Assembly: GCA_963402885.1 (NCBI GenBank)
Contig: OY727096.1
Coordinates: forward strand, 13,435,820 to 13,499,819
Direction of reading: 5' to 3'
Source: Antedon bifida
Lineage: Eukaryota > Echinodermata > Crinoidea > Comatulida > Antedonidae
DNA length: 64,000 nt
Positions 39,201 to 51,200 of the stretch are shown here, piece after piece. A program made the position numbers and the translations under genes. The notes under the pieces were generated by a model that did not search any database, was not told the origin of the DNA, and saw only the letters and a program-made list of their open reading frames with translations. Positions within the stretch are counted from its first letter, which is position 1; the number at the start of each line of letters is the position of its first letter.

Positions 39201-42200
39201 CGGCGACCAAATTATTTTCAGAGACCAAGTTACCGGACAGTCATACATACTTTTTGCATTAAAATGTTCTAGATTTTTAGCCTCTTCTGTTTTGGACTTG
39301 CTTGTTTGTATTGTTGAGCAAAAAGAGCTAAGACTATGTTGAAAAGAAATATCTTTGTGGGAGGTCAAAATGCTATATTTGCCCTTCCTGACCCCCCTTC
39401 CATTCCCGCGCTGCTGATGAGCCCTCTATAGATGCGCTGAAAGACCGTTTGTGATTGGTCACTCACAGGAGTAACCTGGTACGTGCGACGCACTGAAAAT
39501 CTGGCGAATTGACTCGATAAAGAAGATAAATTATTAGTAATTATAGTTAGGCTAAGCTACAGTACCTAGTAATTTTATTACTGTAAAGTGTAGAATTATT
39601 GATGGAAATTCTTCTGGTAATGTACTAAGGAATCATTATAGTATTTATTTGCCATAATATGTTCATTTTTCGCAAGGTAAGGTGAACGCTATGCCTGGGC
39701 AGGCTTACTTACTTAGGCTAGCTCAATTAAAATTTATATCACAATCTTCATGAGCCTTTGTTGTAAAAATAAATTATAAAAGCATGATTGATTGATTGAT
39801 TGATTGATCATTTGGCACTTAAATAAACTCTCAATACAATGTATGTAGATGAAAACTAATACACAAAATTATTAATTGTATAAAAACAAACTATTCATAT
39901 CAATAATTATAGTTCCAATAAACAAATAGCAATGCATTGATACTGTAATCAATAACAATTCATCACCCAGACATAACACACAATCACTTGGGAAATATTG
40001 AAACCTGATTGATTTCCTTTACAAGTTTCCTGGATGGTCTAAATGGTACTAGTCATTCTGTGTATAATACATTGTGGTTATCTATATAGCAGAGTACTCA
40101 TATGTATTGAAAATCATTCATATATGTTTTCTGACAAGAATAATAACACAAGAGATCAAACTCTTTAAACAGACTTTTAATAATAGTGGGAAGATGATTC
40201 AACTAAAGTTCATTTGTACTTTCTTGTTTTTTTATCTGATGAATTATTTTCAAGTTGTAAAATGTGCAGTAATAACTAAAGATCCTGTAGATGTAGTAGC
40301 TTCTGCAGGTGAGGAGGCAACGTTCAGCTGTATAATCAAAATGAATAAAAATGTACCAAAAGAGCTTACATACACTGTTGGATGGTATTCAAGTGAACAG
40401 TACATTTCTAATGGCAATCGAATGGAAATAAACAATAACAGGTATACAGTTGACACAACATTCATATTTAAGCCTGGTGATGGTAAGTATATTACCACTA
40501 CTTTGAGGATTACTGATGTGAAGCATATTGATGCAGGAAGTTTTCTTTGTCTTGTTCTTCAGAAAACAGGAATTCAAAGCTCAGCAAAACTTACTGTCAA
40601 ACAAGTTCCTGAGCCAAGATGCATGGATTTGCCGAAAACGGTTACATTGACTGAAAGAATTGCACTTTCATGTATGATAGGAGCAGGCAATCATGATACA
40701 AGACTTACATGGTACAAATCTGACTCTGAAGGATTTATTAACTCTGCAACATTTCCTCAATCAACAGAAAAAAGTTACCTTAATATAACAATACTGGCAA
40801 GTAAAAATGTAAATAATTATTTTACATGTATAGCATCATCCTTAGAAGGTGGACAAGCAGAATCATGTTCAACAAATCTAATGAATATTGTTAAAGAAGA
40901 AACTTCATCATTACCGGTAGTTGTTTCTACACAAAATACAATGCCAATTATGTCTGGAAGTGAGGGATGTTTTCAATGCATAGTAACATGTGACACATGT
41001 GCTGGTCTAATAGAATTTACTTGGGAATACAATGGATCATCATCTTTCTTACACTCACAAAGAAGCAATACACGTTGCATTGCAAGCATTTCTTTGATAG
41101 ATAATGGGAAGGTGTTAAAATGTAGAGCAACATTTGATTCAAAGAGTGGTTCAGGAAAAATAGTAATTAAAGTAGTTGATGGATTAACAATGCCTATGAC
41201 TCAACCAGTTGCTACTCAAACATATTCAACTCATTCAACTAATCAACACCAAAATGAAGTTCAGAAAACTTTGAAAACAACTAGTTTTTATATACCCATA
41301 GCAATTGTTGTAGTAATCATAATCATTACAATTTGTGGCTTTTTTGGATTCTATTTATATCGTAAATATAAACAGACACCAAATATCACTGAAGATAAAC
41401 TGAATATGAAAAATATAATTACATCAGGATCACTTAATAATCAACAGCAATACACTCTTGATGTATTTCCTATGTATGCTAAAGTTCAGAAAGTTAACAA
41501 CCTATCAGAAAAACAAAATATTGATCAGAATAAATTACCTGAACATGAGAATCCAATATACGCGCCTGTAGAAATACACAAACAGACATCAGATAAGAGA
41601 GTTAACACAACAGTAGCGATTAAAACAGAAACCAGTGAAAACCAAGTTAATCACTGGAAAAGCCCAAGTGGAGATGTATATGCTTGTATACAAAAGAACA
41701 AGGCTTCTACATTACCTGCAAGTGTCAAAACTAAAAACGTGCCAGACACAAAACCTAAAAAACTGAAAAAAAATGTTAACCAGAGTAGAGAATCTGCAAT
41801 TGAAGGAAACGATGATATTTCAAGGAACATACCAGAAAATGAATCTAATAAGAAACTGCAAGAGAACATTTCTGACAAGCCTCGAGATAAGGATCATCCT
41901 CATGTTAAAAAAAAACATTCAAAAAAGTTAGCCATGTCAAAAGCTTCACCACATGGTTCAAGATCAAAGTGTGTTGACCCACAAGGATTAATGTATGCAG
42001 ACTTAGATTTTATGAACACAGCAAAAACTTCCATGTCCACTGAAATCAGTGGAGTTATTTATGCTGATATAACTAAACATTAAATGTTAAGTTATAAATA
42101 GTTTATTAATTAATTATAACAAAACCCCATATATAAAGGAAAAGTTAATGCATGGAGTAAGGTTAATGTGGCTACCATCAATTACCATCTATTATTATTC

Positions 42201-45200
42201 ATTTAACATTAAACATAATTAATACTATATTATACAATAGAATGCTATCTTCTATTATATAATACCTAAATAAATTCTGTCATTTGATTAGACGATTGTG
42301 GGTCACATGGCGTGCAATAGTACGCACTATTAAACAATCGTTTATTACTGTTAAATACAACAGAGCCACCTGTTGTCTTGCCTCTGTTTTGTTTGTAAAC
42401 ACCACCGAGATATGCATCAGCAGTAGACTTTTGTGTAGATCGTTTTTAGGATTTTGATTAATCAATGGGGACATCCCTACAAGACGTGGAATCGTTGGAA
42501 AAACATAATTATTAGCCTACATATTAGTTCCAGTTGCCTGTCGAAGTTTCGTATTGCTGCAACCTAGTTAGGCCTAGTGGGCCTAGGCCTGTTAGTATTA
42601 GAATAGGCCTATGCGTTTTAGCCTTGCAAGGCCTAGGATTGTTTGGTCGTTTGTTGACATAATTACCACTATAGTAGGTGCGTTTATAAAATCCACGTTT
42701 ATAAAATCCACATAAAAAATAATATTTAATATAATTATTAAAAACCAAATGTTACTGTTTTAATCAATGACTTACATACATTATAATTATTATAACACCC
42801 CTTATATATTATTCTTGCAATTGGATTGGACAAATATGCACCACATATCTAATAGTGACAATTAATGAGATGTAATGCATGTAAAGTGGGAATCTAACTC
42901 TCTTATGATTTCCTTCTCAGAAGGCTCAAGCAAATTAGAGTTGACAACACTATTTTAATCCTACTTTATCAAAGTATTATTTTGAGTATTTTAAAATATA
43001 GAGATACCACGTAAAATTGCACAATGTATCATTAAAACAGATTCTAACGCCATGTTCACTGATTTTACAAGAAGTATATTTTAAGAAAAGTTGAAAATAT
43101 TATGAAATGTCCTACTACATTACTGTTACAATTTTAATAGATCTGGGTTGGCATTTATCAATATTTGCTTATATTTTTGCTTAAGCTGAAATATTTAAGA
43201 AGTGCTTAAGCAAATAACTTAATCTTATTTATCAAACCGTCTTAGCAGCAAATTATGTCTTAAGACGAAAAATTCTTGCTTACGCATGCGTATTAGCTTT
43301 TTTCTCTTAGCGATGGCGGCGCTATAACATTTTATCTCCGTATTTTCACTCCCAACAAGAGAGGGCGCATTCTGGCTACTATTGTTTTTATTACTTGAAA
43401 TAGAGAAAGAGCACAACAGTCGGAAATATACATACGAAAATCATTCGCTTTAAACTTAAATCAAATCAACATTTATTTATTTTTATCAATGACAGCGACC
43501 CTTGGCAGCCGATACAGTTTTCTAAAAGTTAGTCAATTGGGTCGTACCTATCCCGAAAATATTAGTTTTGCTCGTCCAATTTCTAGGCCATCTTTATGAA
43601 GATCGATATCATTATTTTAGCGTCCGTAGTACAGCGGAAAACGCACTAGCGTAGCCTTTCCGAATGTTCAATGTTCCGGCCTAGCGCGCTCGCGTTGTCA
43701 AAAAAGAATGTTTCTGTTGCAGAAATGAGATAAGAACGAAATTTTTCATCTTAAGGCAGGGTGTTGTTCGTCTTAGATTTAAGACAAAATTAAGCAAATT
43801 TTTTTGCTTAGATATATTGATAAATCTGACTTAGGCAAAATCAAGGATTTAAGGCAAAGTTAAGAAGATTTTTTTGCTAAGCAAGTTTGATAAATCCGGC
43901 CCCTGGCATTAGACAGACCCACAAAAACCAATATAATGTAGAACTATCCTGTCCTTTGTTTGTAAATAGCATTAATATGTACAATTCTAATGTTCGCCGA
44001 TATAACTATTTGTTATTATTTTAAATTTTAATCATTTCAACAGTATTTTACAGAGCATGGCATTTTTATAATCTGAAATTTTAATAGTTTTTTAACAGTA
44101 TTTTAACATATTAATAGTATTTTAACATTTCCTTAAATTCCAATTTTTTATTGTTTTATTGTCTTAATTATGGCAAGCAACCAAATTTCCATTTTAAAGT
44201 GGACCAATAAAATGTCTTGAATTTTGAATCTTGTAAAGCTTAAATGTTTTGAAAATTGTTGTCACGCGAGGTTGGAGACTGAAAATCAAACTGTTTTACT
44301 CCATATCTAAAATTGGAAGACTGCCTTTTTGAATGGCTTATTACTCTATAGGTTAGCTAGATCAACTTTTGTATCCACTTTGAGGTCCAGAGAATTTGAC
44401 TTGAAATTGGTTTAGGATGGTCAAACAATCATTTTTGGCTTGGTTACACATTTTGAAAATGTGGCAAAAGGTCAAAAGGTCGGGGTAAAAGGTTATAAGA
44501 CAAAACACCAATATGTCCTTAAATCTCGACAACCACTGGTCACTGCGAGGTAATTTGGTCTCAAATTGATCAGAAGGTATACATTTATATTCAGTCTAAT
44601 GGGAAATTATAGTCAAAAATGACCGGAAATACCATTTCTGACCTTTTACCCACAACCCAGAGCATTATATGCATCTCCATAACTACTGGTCGTAGACAAT
44701 TGAATTTGGTCTTAAATTGTTCAAAATATATATTTTGTTATTGGTTACATATTAGAAAGGTCAAAGGGTCAAGGTCAAGGGTTATATGAACAAATAAAAA
44801 AAAGGTACTTGTATCTCGACAACCACTGGTCGCAGCAAGTCAATTTTGGTCTGAAAATGTTCAGAAGGCATGTATTTGTATTCAGTCTAATGGGGCATAT
44901 TAGTAAAAAATGATCAGAAATGCCATTTCTGACCATTGACTCACATACCAGGACATCTTCATATCTCTGTAAGTACTGGTCGTAGAAACTTAAATTTGGT
45001 ATCAAATTGTTTGAAATATACATATTTACATTCATTGTAATAGAAAATTTGGTTAAAAGATGAACAGAAATACTATTACTAATGTTTCAAACAAAAAAAA
45101 CATATCTCTACACAACAGTAATGTTATGCAATAACTGATGCTTTAATGGTTTCATTATAGGAATTAAAACAAATCCTCTACGTGTGTAATTGTACTTTTG

Positions 45201-48200
45201 CTTATAATAATGCTAGAAAGTATTGTTGACCCCCGAGGATGACCAAACATTTTGATAGAAATGTCGAGCTCAACAATTCAGAATGCTAGAAGTAACTTAC
45301 CGTAGCTTTCCGAATAAAGGGCCCGGGCATTTATTTATTCGGGGAAGGCGTTTATTTTGTTTTGCTGTAATAATGGTAATATGTATAATCAAATAAATAC
45401 ACCCTGGATATTAAAAAATACAACACAATTAATATAATAATAAGAATAACTGGATTAAACCTCATTCTATCCGGGTGCAAGTACAATCAGGTAATAAAAG
45501 GTATCAGAGACAACTCAGAGACCAATTCATTGTCATCATTCTGTATGACACTGTTGCATAATATTTTTGAGTCACCGAAAAAACTTATACATACACACGT
45601 CTGTTCCCAGTGTAGATAATAAAACAATATATATATTTCTGGAGATTTATTATCAATACCACTAGAAACTTTGACATGTTTTAGGTACTGAATGCATTGC
45701 CAATAAAAGCATCAGAAGCTAGACATTATTGTACAATAGTAATGAAGCTATGTATTGGCATTTAACAATGTGCAAAAGACAGCGTTGACTGTTGACAAAT
45801 TGGAGTCACAAACAAACAGATGAAAGAATGAAGATCCATTATGAGTGCAATTGTGTTTCAGGATAATGATGTGCAGTGGCGGATCTAGGATCTGAAAGTG
45901 GCAAACGAGGTGCGTAGCACTGCAGTAGCACCGAGCGGGGCTGGGTTTGGGGGGGGGGGGCGTTTCCCCCTCCTGAGCCTCGGAAAAAATGTGAAAAAAT
46001 AGATGCTTACACACTGTTTATTAGACTAGAGCAACTGTTTCCATCACATTTAATAACAAATCCTTCCTAAATACTGTATGGATCTGTTTCGACGAACTAA
46101 TAATAAACTTTGATCGAAAAACACTTCAAACAAAATGAAAAATTGGTAATGTGGTACTCCGAAAATGGCTTGATAGTGCATGTGTTAGTGTACTGTGTTC
46201 TGTTAACCTCAGATATATACCCTACAGCCAGGTGAATAACTCAATGTAATTTAGTATACAATGATTGCAGTAATCGCTGTGTCTATAACACAAATCAATA
46301 AAACGCCATACGTCACACACTTTTTCATGCTTAATTTATGCCTATGAAATAATAAAAGAACACCATGTTTCTCGTTTATTTTTAACGTTTATACGGCATA
46401 CCATTATTATATAAAAAACCTTCATATGCAAGAAAAAAATTCACGATATTACACTCCACTCTGTACAGGGGTATAAATATACCACGCTAACGCTTGCACA
46501 CATGGACCAGGGCGGTAATTAACTGAAATGAAAAATGGTGTATTTTTGGAGAGTGATGACGTCAGCATTCACACGAGGAAATCGCGTTTTCTTTTTAAAC
46601 TCTTTAATTCATAAATTAAGTGGGGTGGCTAGCCCCCACTAGATCCGCCACTGATGTGTCATTGTGGCATGACATGCATTTACACAATAATTATATCACA
46701 ACACATTTCATTAACTACCATAATCTACAATTTACCAAGTATTTTGACAAAATGTTATCACTTTTTGATATTAATTGTGCTGTATTTTTGTTATATCTAG
46801 TTGGTATTTATTTTATTATACAATACCATATTATACCCAAAAAAAAGATGCCTTTCCCTCCCCCTAAAAACCCTTCTGAACATTAAATGCCCGGGGCGGA
46901 TAAATATGGTAAGTTACTTCTAGCATTCTGAAATGAACAGTTGAGCTCGACGTTTCTATTAAAATGTTTGATCGTCCTCGGAGACAGCAATAACTGGTAC
47001 TTTAAAATTGAAACAATTTAAAGTATCAGACAGTAAAGGATTTGTTTTAATTCCTATAATGAAACCATTAAAGCATCAGTTATTGCATAACATTACTATC
47101 TAAGGATAAGTTGTGTAGAGATATGTTTTTTGTTTGAAACATTAGTAATTAATAGTATTTCTGGTCATCTTTTAACCAAATTTTCTGTTAGAATGAATGT
47201 AAATATTTGTATTTCTAACAATTTGATACCAAATTTTTAGTTATCCGCACCTTGGCGTATAACTTCTTCTGATTGTATGAGATCATAACTTTTTTTTTGG
47301 TTATCCGCAACTTTTGTTGCCTGTACGGTATGCAAAGAGCAAGAAATCATGTTTTATCTCTTGAATTGTGATTTTTCAGCCTTTCCAATTCATTTTAAAA
47401 AAGATTGACATCATTTCAAATTAAAATGATGTCATACGAACATGTTAATTTAGACATTTGCATGCATTTTAGTTAAAAAAGTTACAAAATATTGTCAAAA
47501 GTATGCCTATTTTGAATCTATTATAGCTCCTCAATATCAACGGTGACCCCCAATTTTTTTAACTTAATATGCAAGCATTTATGTTGTAGATATGAATTCA
47601 TGGAGAATTTTTACCTCTTAAATGTTATGACATCATCGTATGGCCACACGAATGTAAAATATAAGATTTTTGTCTTTTTCGTTATTGCTCATCACATTCA
47701 ATAGATTCGTATTGCATTTGCCCCAAGATTTTAATACTGTTTAGGTCAATCAACTGTCTTTCGCATGAATTAAAAATATTTTAATTTTTATGACTTTATA
47801 ATGTCTAAAAATTTTAATAATGTGGGTCACTTTATTTTCATAACTTTTATAACTCATCAGAATAAAAAGTAATAATCATGATTAAAACGTTTTCTGGAAG
47901 CTATTGGATTGTAGATACGAATTCATGTGAACATATTGCCAATCAGATGTTTTGCCGTCATCATATGGCAAGTCGTCTTTTGCATCATAATTCATCACAT
48001 TTAAAAGAACGCGTATCTATATTTTACAGATTCAAATTTCTTCCAAATGTTAATATGAGATAATTTCCTTTCGAAATTGCTATCTTCATGTTTCATTTTG
48101 ATACCGTCACCATGTTAAAAATTGGATTAAATGGCGGGTCATGAAATTTCATCTATGTGTACTGTATGTAATATGTATACAGATTATACTCTGTATAACT

Positions 48201-51200
48201 ATATGACACATAGACAGAATTCAGCACTAACATGTCATATTCTTCATTTCAGGTCATAATGCCATAATATTTTTCTGTGTGCAATATTCCAACGTATGAC
48301 GTGCACGTGGCGTTTGTCATGTGGATAATCTAGTTCTTTATATAATTCTTCTGTCTTTCTCCCTCATTTTTTGTGCATCACGTATCTTTAAAAATGGGTA
48401 AACATAACATTTCATAACTTTGCCAACATATGGGCATTTACATGAAGTTGTGCACGTCAGAGTTGCGCAACATGACTTAGGCGGGTTTTTATGATTTTTT
48501 ATGATTGATTATAGATTAAAAACCAAGCGTAATTTTGTGAAAATTTAAGTCATATCAAGGGCAAACTTTCTGTGGATTAAAAATGGCATCTTTTACAAGA
48601 AGTTATGCGAGCACGCGCATTTAAAATTTCAAAATGCACAAAATTAATTTTTAATCAACTTTTTACACGATTTGTTACATTTTGCGCATTTCAAAAATGT
48701 CTGTGCGTGCGAACAATTTCATGCGTACGGATTGCTACACGTAAAAACCAATATTATTTTCTTAATAATATCATTTTGTACTGTATCCTTTTTGACAGAC
48801 TATAGTATAAAAGAGCTAAAGAAAACCGCAAATCCTTATTTACAGTTTACAAATTGCTTTTAAAATGTTCAGCCTTTATCCTAGATGAAGTTCATTGTAA
48901 TGTAATCTAGAATTGGGATAACAACACTAGAGGGCGAGATTGATGACAGCAAATTGATGGAATAGAATGTATAAGATGACATAAACTCTTTTAATGTATT
49001 ATATGAAAAACTGGTCAAATATGTGTTGGGATGCCATTTTACAGTGACCTGTAACCTAAATGTTAGCTGTAATTCAAAGTAATGTTTTGTGGTAAAGGTT
49101 TCACTTCTTTATGACATTATATAGAACATATACCTTGATAGCGCAGTTAAATGAGCAAAATGCAATGCATTTTGTTTATATAAAAATAAAACTGGATAAA
49201 ATAAAAATCGACCAAACAGGATAAATTTAAATAAACCGGATAAAATAAACTGAATAAAATAAACTGGATAAAATAAAAGAGAAAAACATAGAAAATAACA
49301 AAAAGACAATTACAACAAATAAATCCTACCTCTTTCACTTGCATCATCAACAAGTACAATTTGTTTGATAAGTTGCCGTGGTGATCTATTTATGATGCTG
49401 TGTACTGTTCTTAACAGGGTGCTCCAAGCTTCATTATGAAACACAATGACAACACTTGTATCTGGAAGTTTATCAACAGGAGGATACACTTTTTTCTTAC
49501 ATCTGAAATCAGTAATTTCATTTACTAATAAACATCAAAGATGTATTGTCCTTAAAAACATAAAAATTAATAAAATCTAAACTAGAATTTAATTCGTCAC
49601 TTTGACGAATTATAGGTGATCATTTTTATAATGTTACTTATATTTAATTTTTTAAAAAAACATGCACGTACGTTAAATATATTGATTTATGCAATCCTAA
49701 TATCTGATGCATATATGCTTATGGTGCTGATTGGTGCCTATTATGTGTCATAGAATATATACTCTATACGGTACAGTGTACTGTATATCTATATACAGTG
49801 TAACATAGGTGAAATTACGAGAACCACACCATGTTCTAATTTTTTGGTATGATGACGTTGTCAAAATAAACTTGAAGATCACAATTTCGAAAGATAATGA
49901 ATTGAGCAAAAAAATATAAGGTTTGGAAGAAAATTTGGCATGTAGATGCGCAGTGCGCGCTGTTTAACATTTTTATAAATGTGATGAAAGAGATGAAAAA
50001 ACTACTGGCCATATCATAACGTCACAACATCCGATATCTAAATTTCATCAGCTGTCAGCCGTCATCAAACGAAAATGGTGGCAACTCATGATAAAGATAA
50101 TTAATTTAGCAAGCACATACTGAAATGTGAGCGAAAATCTGGCTCAAATAACAGAGATGCGCTCTATTGAATGTGATAACCTACACAAAAAGATAAAAAA
50201 TCCTAATTTTTTTATTCAAGTGGCTATTTTGATGACGTCACAACATTTTGTACTTCAAATATGTACATGAATTCATATCTACAAAATTTTCAAAAGGTCT
50301 CATTCAAAAATTACGTTTGATTTTTTATCTTTGATCAACCATAACAAATCAAATCACGCGCAAGTCACGTTGCGCAACTATGATGTCTACAATAACAATA
50401 GGTGATCATTTTATTTTAAATGATCATCTAATAACTAAACTAAAGAATAATGATTTCACTAAAAGTAAACATCATAGCAAGTAAATAATTTTCCCCCAAC
50501 TATAAAGTATAAAGTGACCTATTCAACAAAACATTTGTTTCCAATTATTTTTTTCAGGGAACATATTCCTGTACATTGTGTTGAGTTTTCTTTATATTAC
50601 ATTATTCTGATTAATTTAAATAACAAAGGCTAGCAGCAGGCATACAAAAATTGACTGACAACTTGGTTTTGAAGTTTGCTGCCCTCTCTAGACTTGAATT
50701 TTATAAAATAATAATCTATATATTAATGCTACTAAATTTTTCGCATAATTTTACGTATCTCCTCCAAAACCACTGAAAGGTACGTGCTCACATTTGGCAC
50801 ACTGATGTTTATTGAGGGGCCGCACACGATAGGCTTTGTCACTTTCCTAAATTTTAAGGATAAACACTAAAAAAAAGGCACCCAAAATGTTTGTGTCTGA
50901 GCTCATCATCTAATTTCGACTACTTTTTGTGTTGAGTCCGTAATCATAGTTATTATTCCAATACTTCACATCTTAATTCGATAACTTACAAATTCATATT
51001 TTATCATAAAAAATGTTTTACAATTTGTTTTGTGATTTTTAAATAATTTGTCAGGGGCCAGGAAGAGTGCGCTTTTATTATACTTAATCATGCCAAGTGA
51101 ATTATTTTTAAGGCAGACAAACCGTGCGGGTTACTGGTACACCACAATTTAATTACAAAAGTAGCAAGTATAGTAGGTACCAAATCTCCCATACAAAATA

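Noticed and set aside
40074-40193. N-terminal 40 residues of the gene C frame
   Set aside because: A signal peptide starts at the Met at 40194; the extra segment would bury it.
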